From Rhodoferax sp. (GTDB lineage Bacteria > Pseudomonadota > Gammaproteobacteria > Burkholderiales > Burkholderiaceae_C), in the NCBI GenBank assembly GCA_030685025.1, contig JAUXWC010000077.1, forward strand, positions 25,952 through 89,951: DNA of 64,000 nt, read 5' to 3'. Numbering within the stretch: the first letter of the stretch is position 1; each line of letters opens with the position of its first letter. Both the position numbers and the translations under genes were made by a program. Below are positions 54,504 through 63,524 of the stretch, piece after piece. Below the pieces are notes generated by a model, which worked only from the letters and a program-made list of their open reading frames with translations, had not been told where the DNA came from and ran no database searches.

Positions 54504-55937
54504 ATGCATCGTCGCGCCACCAAGATTGTTGCCACCCTCGGGCCTGCGTCCAGCGACCCGGCGTTGCTGGAGCAGATGATTCGCGCGGGGGTCAACGTCG
54601 TGCGCTTGAACTTCAGCCATGGCAAGGCGCAGGATCACATCGATCGCGCGATGCTGGTGCGCCAGGTGGCGCAACGCGCCGGACGTGAGGTCGCAATCAT
54701 GGCGGATCTGCAGGGACCCAAGATCCGTGTCGGACGTTTTGCCGAGGGCAAAGTCATGTTGGAATCCGGCCAGAAGTTCGTGCTGGATGCGGCGCGCAGC
54801 GAGTTGGGCGACATTGACGCGGTCGGCCTGGACTACAAGGCGCTGCCGCGCGAGGTCAAATCGGGTGACGTGTTGCTTCTCAATGACGGCATGATTGTCA
54901 TCACGGTCGACGAGGTCAGGGGCGACGCGGTGCACACCACCGTCAAGATTGGCGGTGAGCTCTCCAACAACAAGGGCATCAACAAACAGGGGGGTGGGCT
55001 GACCGCCCCGGCGCTGACGGGCAAGGACATGGAAGACATCCGCACCGCGATGAGCTTCCAGGCTGACTATGTGGCGGTGAGTTTCCCCAAGAACGCCACC
55101 GACATGGAGATGGCGCGCCAACTGTGCAACGTGGCGGCGGCTGAATACGATCACAAGCCAGGCTTGATCGCCAAGATCGAGCGCGCCGAGGCGATCCCAA
55201 AACTCGATGAAATTCTGTTGGCCAGCGACGGCATCATGGTCGCGCGTGGCGACCTGGCGGTGGAGGTCGGCAACGCGACGGTGCCGGCACTGCAAAAACG
55301 CATGATCAAGCTGGCGCGGGAGCACGACAAGTTCGTCATCACCGCGACGCAGATGATGGAGTCCATGATCAGCAACCCGGTGCCCACACGGGCCGAGGTG
55401 AGTGACGTGGCCAACGCGGTGCTGGACGGCACCGATGCGGTCATGCTGTCTGCCGAGACGGCGGCCGGCAAGTACCCGCTGGAGACGGTGATCGAAATGG
55501 CCAAGATCTGTCTGGCCGCCGAGAGCGCCGAGAACGTCAAGCTTGATGCGGACTTCACCGGCAAGCACTTCACGCGTATTGACCAGACCATCGCCATGGG
55601 CGCGCTGTTCACCGCGCATCATTTGGGTGCCAAGGCCATTGTGGCCATGACCGACAGCGGCTCGACTGCCCTGTGGATGAGTCGGCACCTGATTCATGTT
55701 CCGATCTATGCCCTGACGCCCAAGGTCGCGACGCAGCGCAAGATGGCTCTCTACCGCAATGTCCGCCCTCTACTTATGGACACCAGCGCCGACCGCGACA
55801 CCGCCCTGTCGGACGCGGAGAGTCACCTGAAATCCCGCGGCATTGTCCAGTCAGGCGATATCTATGCCATCACTTGTGGCGAGCCGATGGGCGCGCCTGG
55901 CGGGACCAACATGCTCAAGATCTGTCGCGTGAGTTAG
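54504..55937 (+). CDS. pyk: Pyruvate kinase
   Basis: Pyk converts phosphoenolpyruvate and ADP to pyruvate and ATP. The 477-residue product has TKIVATLGPASSDP, VRLNFSHGKAQDH, IMADLQGPKIRVG, the active-site KIERAEAIPKLDEIL, GIMVARGDLAVEVG, ATQMMESMI, DVANAVLDGTDAVMLSAETAAGKYP and a C-terminal allosteric domain (TDSGSTALWMSR). Length is normal for the short bacterial form. AAGGAG precedes the ATG, within the adjacent inverted repeat. Confidence 0.97.
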   Translation: MHRRATKIVATLGPASSDPALLEQMIRAGVNVVRLNFSHGKAQDHIDRAMLVRQVAQRAGREVAIMADLQGPKIRVGRFAEGKVMLESGQKFVLDAARSELGDIDAVGLDYKALPREVKSGDVLLLNDGMIVITVDEVRGDAVHTTVKIGGELSNNKGINKQGGGLTAPALTGKDMEDIRTAMSFQADYVAVSFPKNATDMEMARQLCNVAAAEYDHKPGLIAKIERAEAIPKLDEILLASDGIMVARGDLAVEVGNATVPALQKRMIKLAREHDKFVITATQMMESMISNPVPTRAEVSDVANAVLDGTDAVMLSAETAAGKYPLETVIEMAKICLAAESAENVKLDADFTGKHFTRIDQTIAMGALFTAHHLGAKAIVAMTDSGSTALWMSRHLIHVPIYALTPKVATQRKMALYRNVRPLLMDTSADRDTALSDAESHLKSRGIVQSGDIYAITCGEPMGAPGGTNMLKICRVS

Positions 55938-55956
55938 GGCGCCAGGCTCCCTTGAT

Positions 55957-56531
55957 GGGCGATTCAAACTGGTGTGGCGCGCCAGTGGGCAATTGGCGCC
56001 CGCTGCCCTTCGTGCAGTCGGCGCCAATTGCCAGAACCCCGAATACCCAATTGCCTGAACTCACCCCCATTCCCCCCAGCCCCCTTTCCACCCTCGCCAG
56101 GGCGGAAAGGGGGAGCCTCATTTGACCGCGCGATTCGACACCGGGCAAACCGGGGACTGTCGAAATCGGGGTTGGCTCGGCAGGAACTCAGAGCGCGAGT
56201 TCCGAGCGCCGGAGGCAGATTCGGCGATTCGAAGTGAAGCCCATTTCTCCTCGCTGCCTCGTCGCTGGCGCGTAGCTGCCAGCCGGTGGCGCGACTCAAC
56301 TCCCGCAAGCGCTTACGACCGTTGGCGACCCATCTTGCCGAGCGGTCGCAGTCGCGCCCTTCGCGCCGTGAACGCGTTGGTCGAGACCAGAAACCAAATG
56401 AGGCTCCCCTCTTGCGCCCGGCGGGGCGGGAGAGGGGCTGGGGGAGTGAGCGGGGGAAACAAGTGAGGTTGGCAATGCTCGCCTGTTGGCCACCGCCACC
56501 ACCCCAGGCCACATCAATTTGAATCGCACCC
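55957..56531 (+). mobile_element. Composite hairpin-ended repeat element, copy 1 (family B)
   Basis: The pyk-fba gap (700 nt, no gene) holds this element. Its hairpin-flanked part (56059-56531) recurs in opposite orientation at 63525-64000. Hairpin L (56080-56113) is CCCCCTTTCC...GGAAAGGGGG. Hairpin R (56406-56437) is CCCCTCT...AGAGGGG. Facing inward from each hairpin is GAGCCTCATTTG or its inverse, enclosing a core of about 285 bp. The outer limits carry an inverted module: GGGCGATTCAAACTG from 55957 and, on the minus strand, GGGTGCGATTCAAATTG from 56531. There is no transposase gene. MITE-like by structure. Confidence 0.8.
55988..56032 (+). terminator. Perfect 13-bp inverted repeat downstream of pyk
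   Basis: GGCAATTGGCGCC (55988-56000) and GGCGCCAATTGCC (56020-56032) are exact reverse complements with a 19-nt loop, 50 nt after the pyk stop. There is no T-tract. It may terminate or protect the pyk transcript and lies within the outer part of the composite element. Confidence 0.45.
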
Positions 56532-56598
56532 TGATGGGCGTGGTCGCAGTCGCTGCCCAGCGCAGGGTTCTCAGGGGTAAAATCAGCCGCGAGGCATC

Positions 56599-56618
56599 AG
56601 TTGCCAAGTAGTTACCAA
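56599..56618 (+). promoter_or_regulatory. Tandem AGTT(G/A)CCAA motif upstream of fba
   Basis: AGTTGCCAA (56599-56607) and AGTTACCAA (56610-56618) are direct repeats one helical turn apart, 20-40 nt before the fba start. The inverse of the second copy occurs just upstream of pyk (54451-54459). The arrangement fits a shared regulator of lower glycolysis, but the protein is unknown. Confidence 0.35.
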
Positions 56619-56637
56619 CTTCCCTGGGGATCTCCAC

Positions 56638-57702
56638 ATGGCACTCGTTTCAATGCGCGAGCTGCTGGACCATGCGGCCGAACACCGCTATGGCATTCCA
56701 GCCTTCAACGTCAACAACCTGGAGCAGGTCCAGGCCGTCATGGAGGCGGCCAAGGAAGTTGGTGCGCCGGTGATCCTGCAGGCCAGTGCCGGTGCGCGCA
56801 AGTACGCCGGTGAGGCCTTCATCAAGCACCTCATTCTGGCCGCGGTCGAAGCCTACCCGACGATTCCGCTGGTCATGCACCAGGACCACGGGCAAAGCCC
56901 CGATGTCTGTCAGGGCGCCATGAACCTTGGCTTCTCGTCGGTGATGATGGATGGCAGTCTGGAGGCCGACGGCAAGACCATCGCCAGTTACGACTACAAC
57001 GTCGACGTCACGCGCAAGGTGGTGGACGCGGCGCACAAGCTGGGTGTAACGGTCGAAGGTGAACTCGGCTGCCTCGGTTCTCTGGAAACCATGAAGGGCG
57101 ACAAGGAAGACGGCCACGGCACCGATTCCACCATGACACGCGAGCAATTGCTGACCGACCCTGAGCAGGCGGCCGATTTCGTCAAGCGAACGCAGCTTGA
57201 TGCCCTGGCGATTGCCATCGGCACCAGCCACGGCGCCTACAAGTTCTCGCGCAAACCCACCGGCGACATCCTGGCGATTGACCGTATTCAGGCCATCAAC
57301 CAGCGCATTCCGAATACCCACCTGGTGATGCACGGCTCAAGTAGTGTGCCGCAGGACCTGCTGGCGATCATCAATCAGTTTGGCGGCAAGATGAAGGAAA
57401 CCTACGGCGTGCCGGTGGAAGAGATTCAGAAAGCGATTCAGTTTGGTGTGCGCAAGATCAACATCGATACCGACATTCGCCTGGCCATGACCGGTGCGGT
57501 GCGCAAGTTCCTGGCCGAGAACCCCGACAAGTTCGACGCCCGAGAGTGGCTCAAGCCGGCGCGCGAAGCGGCCAAACAGATTTGCAAGCAGCGTTACCTG
57601 GAGTTCGGTTGCGAGGGTCAGGCTGGCAAGATCAAGGGCCGCAGCCTGCAGATGGTGGCGGCGCAATATGCCAACGGCGAGTTGGCGCAGGTCGTGACCT
57701 GA
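56638..57702 (+). CDS. fba: Fructose-bisphosphate aldolase, class II
   Basis: The 354-residue product is a zinc-dependent aldolase of the CbbA/Fba type common in Betaproteobacteria. It has [20 protein letters not shown], the Zn ligands in [13 protein letters not shown] and [12 protein letters not shown], the class II signature [34 protein letters not shown] and [19 protein letters not shown]. It cleaves fructose 1,6-bisphosphate in glycolysis and works in reverse in gluconeogenesis. A clear intrinsic terminator follows. The start is the ATG at 56638, after GGGGATCTCC. Confidence 0.96.
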   Translation: MALVSMRELLDHAAEHRYGIPAFNVNNLEQVQAVMEAAKEVGAPVILQASAGARKYAGEAFIKHLILAAVEAYPTIPLVMHQDHGQSPDVCQGAMNLGFSSVMMDGSLEADGKTIASYDYNVDVTRKVVDAAHKLGVTVEGELGCLGSLETMKGDKEDGHGTDSTMTREQLLTDPEQAADFVKRTQLDALAIAIGTSHGAYKFSRKPTGDILAIDRIQAINQRIPNTHLVMHGSSSVPQDLLAIINQFGGKMKETYGVPVEEIQKAIQFGVRKINIDTDIRLAMTGAVRKFLAENPDKFDAREWLKPAREAAKQICKQRYLEFGCEGQAGKIKGRSLQMVAAQYANGELAQVVT

Positions 57703-57720
57703 ACGGACTTGCGATAATGG

Positions 57721-57755
57721 AGCCCAGCTTGGCCGGTGGCTTGGCTGGGCTTTTC
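57721..57755 (+). terminator. Rho-independent terminator of fba
   Basis: AGCCCAGC (57721-57728) and GCTGGGCT (57744-57751) form a perfect 8-bp GC-rich stem, followed at once by TTTTCT. It is 18 nt past the fba stop and 50 nt before the purC start. Confidence 0.85.
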
Positions 57756-57804
57756 TACTTTGGCACGTCGGCGCGTGCTGTTGCCACCCTTTTACCGATT
57801 CGAC

Positions 57805-58713
57805 ATGACCGAAGCGCTTCATACGTCCGCCCTGCATTCCCTGCCCTTGTTGGCCCGCGGCAAGGTCCGAGACAACTACGCCGTCGGGGACGATCGCATT
57901 CTGATGGTGGCCAGCGACCGCCTGAGCGCCTTCGATGTGATCATGGGCGAGCCGATTCCGGGCAAAGGCGCCTTGCTGACACAAATGGCCCTGTTCTGGT
58001 TCGACAAGCTGGGGGCCAACGGCGCCAACATCTGCCCGAATCATCTGACTGGCGAGGCGCCCGAGAGCGTGGTGGCGCCCGACGAAGTGGCGCAGGTGCG
58101 GGGCCGCTCCATGCTGGTCAAGCGCCTCAAGCCCCTGCCGATCGAGGCGGTGGTGCGCGGCTACCTGGCCGGCAGTGGCTGGAAGGAATACCAAGCGACG
58201 CAAGCGGTGTGTGGCGTGGTCCTGCCGGCCGGATTGAAGAATGCCTCCAAATTGCCTGAGCCGATCTACACGCCGGCCGCCAAGGCGGCGGTGGGTGAAC
58301 ACGACGAGAACATCACGTTCGAGCAGTCGGCCGAGCTGATTGGCCTGGATCTGGCCACGCGGATCCGCGCCATCAGTCTGGCGATCTACCAGACGGCCAG
58401 TCGTATTGCGCTGGACAAGGGCATCATCATTGCCGACACCAAGTTCGAGTTTGGCCTCGATTCCCAGGGCACCTTGACCCTGATGGACGAGGTCCTGACG
58501 CCCGACTCCTCGCGTTTCTGGCCCGCCGAGAGTTACCAGGAGGGCATCAACCCGCCCAGCTACGACAAGCAGTTCGTGCGCGATTGGCTGGAGCAGGTGC
58601 AGATCAACGGCAAGCCCTGGGACAAGACCCCGCCGGCGCCACGTGTCCCGCAGGAAGTCATCGCCAAAACGGCGGCCAAATACCGCGAGGCACTCGAGCG
58701 GCTGACCGCCTAG
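57805..58713 (+). CDS. purC: Phosphoribosylaminoimidazole-succinocarboxamide synthase (SAICAR synthetase)
   Basis: PurC joins CAIR and aspartate in purine synthesis. The product from the ATG 57805 is 302 residues, the longer form seen in Betaproteobacteria and fungi. Visible are [58 protein letters not shown] and [16 protein letters not shown]. Its TAG overlaps the TAG of the convergent thioredoxin-like gene in a shared CTAG. purE and purK lie 1 kb further on. Confidence 0.96.
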   Translation: MTEALHTSALHSLPLLARGKVRDNYAVGDDRILMVASDRLSAFDVIMGEPIPGKGALLTQMALFWFDKLGANGANICPNHLTGEAPESVVAPDEVAQVRGRSMLVKRLKPLPIEAVVRGYLAGSGWKEYQATQAVCGVVLPAGLKNASKLPEPIYTPAAKAAVGEHDENITFEQSAELIGLDLATRIRAISLAIYQTASRIALDKGIIIADTKFEFGLDSQGTLTLMDEVLTPDSSRFWPAESYQEGINPPSYDKQFVRDWLEQVQINGKPWDKTPPAPRVPQEVIAKTAAKYREALERLTA

Positions 58714-59618
58714 CTCAGCACAATGCTGCTCAAGCGCCGGCGGTAACTCGCCACGGTTGGGTCAACCGGTGGGATCTGGCCATCCGCCACTTTGACTTTC
58801 GCAGGCTCGATGATGTCCAGGATCGCGATCAAGGTCTTGCGCGCCAAATCGTTGGACCAAGTTTTGTCACGCATCAGGATTTCCAGCAGCTCATCCATCG
58901 CCGCCGTCCAGGCCTGTTGAGCCATCAGCAATTGCGCCTTGCCGAAGCGGGCCTCGAAATCACGTTTGTTGGCGCTCAGGCGTGCGTCGAAGCTTGCCGC
59001 CGTGACACCAGCCTGGCCCTGAGCTTCGGCGAAATCGATCGCGTTCATCCAGCGTTGCAGGGAATCCAGGCGCCGCACCTGGCTGGTCTTCGCCGTCACC
59101 GGCGCAAACGCGACCTTGGCGTCGTCGTCCCGCCCGAGTTGAAGCAACAGCTTGATGCAATCAAACCGCGTCTCGTCGTTCGAAGGATCGGTGGCGAGCG
59201 CTTGCTGCAGCTTCTCCAGCGCGGCATCGACACCCCCGACGGCCAGGGCGCTGAGTGCCTCGTCTTCCTGGCTCTCTGCCTCGACGGCCGCCTCGCCAGG
59301 CACATGCTTGTCGAGGAAGGTCTTGATCTGTCCCTCCGGCAAGGCGCCCATGAAGCCGTCCACGGGCTTGCCGTCCTTCATCAGCACACAGGTCGGGATG
59401 CTGCGGATGCCGAAGGCCTGGCTTAGCTCCTGCTCCTGATCGGAGTCGATCTTGACCAGCTTGAAGCGCCCGCCGTACTCGGTTTCGAGCTTCTCCAGCA
59501 AGGGCCCAATCACTTTGCAGGGCCCACACCAGGGCGCCCAAAAATCGACCAGTACGGGAACGACTGCGGACGCGGCGACGACGTCGGCATCAAAGTTTTC
59601 TAGGGTGGCGTTAATCAT
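58710..59618 (-). CDS. Thioredoxin-domain co-chaperone, CnoX/YbbN-like
   Basis: The 302-residue protein has an N-terminal thioredoxin fold (about 5-110) with an intact [18 protein letters not shown] active site and [18 protein letters not shown] (cis-Pro). A C-terminal helical TPR-like region (about 120-300) matches YbbN/CnoX. E. coli CnoX lacks one cysteine of the motif and acts as a holdase that hands clients to GroEL and DnaK. The full C-G-P-C here suggests that redox activity is kept. It sits between purC and purE on the opposite strand. Confidence 0.92.
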   Translation of the reverse strand: MINATLENFDADVVAASAVVPVLVDFWAPWCGPCKVIGPLLEKLETEYGGRFKLVKIDSDQEQELSQAFGIRSIPTCVLMKDGKPVDGFMGALPEGQIKTFLDKHVPGEAAVEAESQEDEALSALAVGGVDAALEKLQQALATDPSNDETRFDCIKLLLQLGRDDDAKVAFAPVTAKTSQVRRLDSLQRWMNAIDFAEAQGQAGVTAASFDARLSANKRDFEARFGKAQLLMAQQAWTAAMDELLEILMRDKTWSNDLARKTLIAILDIIEPAKVKVADGQIPPVDPTVASYRRRLSSIVLS

Positions 59619-59780
59619 GAAGCGTTGTGGAACAGGCCGCTACCGCGAAGGGGCAGGCGCCGTGTCCCACTGATCAGGTTTGGATTTGGGTTCGGACAAG
59701 TAAAATCCAATATTAATCCCTCGGGAGCCAGACCGCCGCTTCCCTTGCACTGGATGGCCGTGGGAACCGGCCCCAAACTC

Positions 59781-60275
59781 ATGAAAAACATACACATTGG
59801 CGTGCTGATGGGCTCCAGTTCCGACTGGGACACGATGCAACACGCGGTCCACATCCTGCAGCAGTTCGGAATCAGCCATGAGGCACGCGTGGTGTCCGCG
59901 CACCGCATGCCCGACGACATGTTTGCCTACGCGCAAAGCGCCGCGGGTCGTGGCCTCAAGGCCATCATTGCCGGCGCGGGCGGCGCGGCGCATCTGCCCG
60001 GCATGCTGGCGGCCAAGACGGTGGTGCCGGTGCTGGGCGTACCGGTGCCGAGCAAGCATCTTTCTGGCGTGGATTCCTTGCACAGCATCGTGCAGATGCC
60101 CAAGGGCATCCCGGTGGCCGCGTTCGCCATTGGCGCGGCCGGGGCGGCCAACGCCGCCCTGTTTGCCGTCGCAATGCTGGCCAACGAGGACCCTGCCTTG
60201 CGCGCCAAGCTGGAAGCCTTCCGGGCCGAGCAGACCGAGACCGCGCGCGGCATGACGGTGCCCCCGCTGTTATGA
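59781..60275 (+). CDS. purE: N5-carboxyaminoimidazole ribonucleotide mutase
   Basis: PurE converts N5-CAIR to CAIR in purine synthesis. The 164 residues include [34 protein letters not shown] (with the active-site His), [17 protein letters not shown] and [15 protein letters not shown], all PurE class I signatures. The longer open frame upstream is ignored because [13 protein letters not shown] is the normal N-terminus. It overlaps purK by ATGA. Confidence 0.96.
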   Translation: MKNIHIGVLMGSSSDWDTMQHAVHILQQFGISHEARVVSAHRMPDDMFAYAQSAAGRGLKAIIAGAGGAAHLPGMLAAKTVVPVLGVPVPSKHLSGVDSLHSIVQMPKGIPVAAFAIGAAGAANAALFAVAMLANEDPALRAKLEAFRAEQTETARGMTVPPLL

Positions 60276-61456
60276 GCCGCACCACCATTTTGCCCGGCAG
60301 TTTGCAGGCTGGGCAACAAGCGACATTGGGCGTGATGGGCGGCGGCCAGCTCGGGCGCATGTTCGTCCAGGCGGCGCAAGCCATGGGTTACTTCACCGCC
60401 GTGCTGGACCCCGATGTCACCAGCCCGGCCGGCTTGATCAGCCACTACCACGTTCAGACCGACTATCTGGACCAGGCTGGGCTGGCACAACTGACACAAC
60501 GCTGTGCCGCGATCACGACCGAGTTCGAGAACGTGCCCGCTGGCGCTCTGCAAACCCTGGGCGCGCACCGTTTGGTCGCGCCAGCCGCCGACGCGGTGCG
60601 CATTGCCCAGGACCGCGCCAGCGAAAAGGCGCATTTTGTGGGCTGTGGCGTGGCATGTGCGCCCTACGCGGTCATCGATTCAGTGCAGGCACTGGCCGCG
60701 GTCGACGCCGCCTTGTTGCCCGGCATCCTCAAGACCGCGCGGCTGGGTTATGACGGCAAGGGGCAGGTGCGCGTGGCGACCCGCGCCGATCTGCAAGCCG
60801 CCTGGGACGAACTTAAACACGTGACTTGCGTGCTCGAAAAGATGCTGCCACTGAAGGCTGAATGTTCCGTGATCGTCGCGCGCGGGCGCGATGGGGTGAT
60901 GGTGAACCTGCCGGTGCAGCGCAACCAGCACCGTGACGGGATTCTGGCGCTCACCGAGGTGTTTGACGGCGTGCTGCCCGCCGCCCTGTGCGAACAAGCC
61001 ATCAACGCCACCAAGGCCATTGCCGCGCAGCTTCAGTACGTGGGCGTGTTGTGCGTCGAGTTTTTCGTGCTCGACGATGACACCCTGGTGGTCAATGAGA
61101 TGGCGCCGCGTCCGCACAACAGCGGCCACTACAGCTTGCACGCCTGCGACCAGTCGCAGTTTGACCTTCAGGTTCGCACCTTGGCGGGATTGCCCTTGAC
61201 GCAGCCCCGTCAGCACAGCCCGGCCATCATGCTCAATCTGCTGGGCGACCTCTGGTTGACGCAGGGCGCCGAGCCGGTGACGCCGCCTTGGGCGGCGGTG
61301 CTGGCCTTGCCGGGCACGCACCTCAACCTGTACGGCAAACTCAAGCCCAGCAAGGGGCGCAAGATGGGACACCTGACTGTGACCGGCGCCACCATCGACC
61401 AGGTTCGCCACACGGCGCAACAGGCGGCGAGCTTGTTGGGCCTGGCGTCAAGCTGA
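60272..61456 (+). CDS. purK: N5-carboxyaminoimidazole ribonucleotide synthase
   Basis: PurK is the ATP-grasp partner of PurE and makes N5-CAIR from AIR and bicarbonate. The 394-residue product has [88 protein letters not shown] and HLYGK-like [18 protein letters not shown]. It is translationally coupled to purE. Confidence 0.96.
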   Translation: MSRTTILPGSLQAGQQATLGVMGGGQLGRMFVQAAQAMGYFTAVLDPDVTSPAGLISHYHVQTDYLDQAGLAQLTQRCAAITTEFENVPAGALQTLGAHRLVAPAADAVRIAQDRASEKAHFVGCGVACAPYAVIDSVQALAAVDAALLPGILKTARLGYDGKGQVRVATRADLQAAWDELKHVTCVLEKMLPLKAECSVIVARGRDGVMVNLPVQRNQHRDGILALTEVFDGVLPAALCEQAINATKAIAAQLQYVGVLCVEFFVLDDDTLVVNEMAPRPHNSGHYSLHACDQSQFDLQVRTLAGLPLTQPRQHSPAIMLNLLGDLWLTQGAEPVTPPWAAVLALPGTHLNLYGKLKPSKGRKMGHLTVTGATIDQVRHTAQQAASLLGLASS

Positions 61457-61469
61457 GTCGGGGCGCACC

Positions 61470-62498
61470 ATGATTGTCGAGGGCCTGGCGCCGCAGTCCA
61501 TCGCTTTGGCCGTGCGCCTGCTGCGCGCCGGCGAACTGGTCGGCCTGCCAACTGAAACCGTCTATGGCCTGGCGGCCAATGCCGATGATGCGGCCGCTGT
61601 TGCCAAGGTTTTTCAGGCCAAGGGTCGGCCTGCTGACCATCCCTTGATTGTTCACGTCCTTGGGCATGCGCAAGTGGCGCACTTTGCCCGGGATGTCCCT
61701 GCTGTTGCAGACGCGCTGATGCAGGCGTTCTGGCCGGGGCCACTGACCGTGATCTTGCCGCGCCGCGCTGGCGTGGCGGTGGCTGCGGCGGGCGGTCAGG
61801 ATTCCATTGGCCTGCGCTGCCCGGCCCACCCGGTGGTGCGTGCCGTGCTCAAGGCTTGTCAGGAGGCCGGCGCAACCGACGATGGCGAGCCGCTTTGGGG
61901 CCTGGCGGCGCCCAGTGCGAACCAGTTCGGTCGTGTCAGCCCGACCACGGCGGCCCATGTGCAAAGCGAGTTTGGCGAGCCCTTGTTGATTCTGGACGGC
62001 GGAGCCTGCTCGGTCGGGATCGAGTCCACCATTGTCGACTGCACCCGGGGCGCGCCGGTAGTGTTGCGACCCGGTGCGATCAGCCGGGCGCAAGTGGAGG
62101 AAGTGGCGCGCGCCGCGTCGCAGCCAAGCCCGCGCCTGCAGGAAACCCCGGCGGCCCCGCGCGCCTCGGGTACGCTGGAATCGCATTACGCGCCGCGCGC
62201 CAAGGTGCGCTTGATGAACGCGCCATCCCTGCAATCTGCCTTGGATCTGCTCGGGGCCGATCTGGACGCCGGCAACACGGTGATTGCCACCTATTCACGG
62301 GCAATTTTGCGCAGCCGGTCGAGCAAAGTGATACGCCGGCGCATGCCGGACGACGCCGTTGCCACCGCCCAGCAATTGTTTGCCGTGTTGCGTGAGTTTG
62401 ACGCGCAAGGCGCCCAGTTGATTTGGGTTGAAACACCACCCGAAGGCCCTGAATGGGAAGGCGTTCGAGATCGATTGCAGCGTGCCGCCGCCGCATGA
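61470..62498 (+). CDS. L-threonylcarbamoyladenylate synthase
   Basis: This enzyme makes threonylcarbamoyl-AMP from threonine, bicarbonate and ATP, the first step of t6A tRNA modification. The 342 residues have the YrdC domain (about 10-205: GLPTETVYGLAANADDAAAVAKVFQAKGRP, SIGLRCPAHPV, LAAPSANQFGRVSPTTA) and the extra C-terminal Sua5 domain (about 230-340), so it is the longer Sua5 type (TsaC2). It starts 13 nt after purK and is probably co-transcribed. TsaB at 17262-17990 acts in the same pathway. Confidence 0.94.
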   Translation: MIVEGLAPQSIALAVRLLRAGELVGLPTETVYGLAANADDAAAVAKVFQAKGRPADHPLIVHVLGHAQVAHFARDVPAVADALMQAFWPGPLTVILPRRAGVAVAAAGGQDSIGLRCPAHPVVRAVLKACQEAGATDDGEPLWGLAAPSANQFGRVSPTTAAHVQSEFGEPLLILDGGACSVGIESTIVDCTRGAPVVLRPGAISRAQVEEVARAASQPSPRLQETPAAPRASGTLESHYAPRAKVRLMNAPSLQSALDLLGADLDAGNTVIATYSRAILRSRSSKVIRRRMPDDAVATAQQLFAVLREFDAQGAQLIWVETPPEGPEWEGVRDRLQRAAAA

Positions 62499-62552
62499 GC
62501 GTGTCCGGCATGAGGGATCGTTAAACTACCGCACGGACTATTGGAGATTTGA

Positions 62553-63524
62553 ATGATTGGAAATTTGTTGCGCCGTGTTGCGCTGGTTGCGGTTTGCGTG
62601 CCCGCCGCGTGGCTGGTCGCCTGTGGCGGCGGGACCACTGAAGGGGCGCTCACGCCCACCCGCCTGGTGTCGTTCGGTGATGCCTTCAGCGACATCGGGA
62701 ACAGCGGCACGGCGTCGAAGTACACGGTCAACGATGCAACCGTCAATACCTGGGTCGAGCAAGTGGCTTCCGGCTATACCCTGACGATCACGCCCTCCGC
62801 GACCGGAGGTCTCGGCTATGCGCGCGGCAACGCCCGCATCGTGGCCAAGCCAGATGCGGCCGGGCAAGCCTCAACGCTGACAGTGACCGAGCAGATTGAT
62901 GCCTTCCTGAGCGCACACAAACCAGAACTAAACGATTTGATGCTGATCAACGGCGGCGTCAGCGACATCGTGACTCAGGTGTCAGCGGTCATCGCGGGCA
63001 CGACCACCGAGGCGGACATGGTCATTCGTGTCAAGCAGGCGGGCGCCGACATGGGTGGGCAAGTGCGCCGACTGATCCAGCAAGGTGCCAAACACGTGCT
63101 GGTCGCGGGTGTCAACAACCTGGGGCACACCCCTTGGGCAAAGCGTGTTGGCAAGGAGGCCGTGTTGACGGACGCCAGCATCAGGTTCAACGAAGCCTTG
63201 TTGCTGGCGATTGTCGACCTCGGCAATCAGGTGCTGTATGTCGATCTGTACAACTATGCGGGGGCGGTCGTGACCACGCCGGCCGCCTTTGGGTTGACGG
63301 ACGCAACTACGCCGGTGTGCACGTCGCTTGATTCGGGGAGCGGGATTGGCACCGGCATTGGCCAGGTCAACTCGGCCCTGTGTTCGGACACAACGGTGGT
63401 CGCGGGAGCCGAGGTGGACAAGAAATACAACAGCTACGTGTTCGCCGACGGCCTGTATTTCACCCCGACGATGAACCGCCTTTTTGGCTCCAACGCCTTC
63501 TCCCGCGTGCGCGCGCGCTTCTGA
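62553..63524 (+). CDS. GDSL/SGNH-like lipoprotein lacking the catalytic residues
   Basis: The 323-residue protein has a lipoprotein signal (LVAVCVPAAWLVACGGG; lipobox L-V-A-C, Cys24) and an SGNH-hydrolase-like body. The block I equivalent reads VSFGDAFSDIGN, with Ala44 where the nucleophilic Ser of G-D-S is expected. The block III equivalent reads LINGGVSDIV, where the G-x-N-D Asn is expected. The C-terminal block reads FADGLYFTPTMNRLFG, without the D-x-x-H-P-T histidine. It has lost the hydrolase triad or belongs to a non-catalytic subfamily. TTGGAG precedes the ATG. A family B repeat follows immediately. Confidence 0.75.
   Translation: MIGNLLRRVALVAVCVPAAWLVACGGGTTEGALTPTRLVSFGDAFSDIGNSGTASKYTVNDATVNTWVEQVASGYTLTITPSATGGLGYARGNARIVAKPDAAGQASTLTVTEQIDAFLSAHKPELNDLMLINGGVSDIVTQVSAVIAGTTTEADMVIRVKQAGADMGGQVRRLIQQGAKHVLVAGVNNLGHTPWAKRVGKEAVLTDASIRFNEALLLAIVDLGNQVLYVDLYNYAGAVVTTPAAFGLTDATTPVCTSLDSGSGIGTGIGQVNSALCSDTTVVAGAEVDKKYNSYVFADGLYFTPTMNRLFGSNAFSRVRARF

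Noticed and set aside
56296..56637. Short open frames within the composite repeat (also 63460-63899)
   Set aside because: Equivalent frames in the two repeat copies are broken at different places, and the sequence is explained by hairpin repeats rather than by coding.
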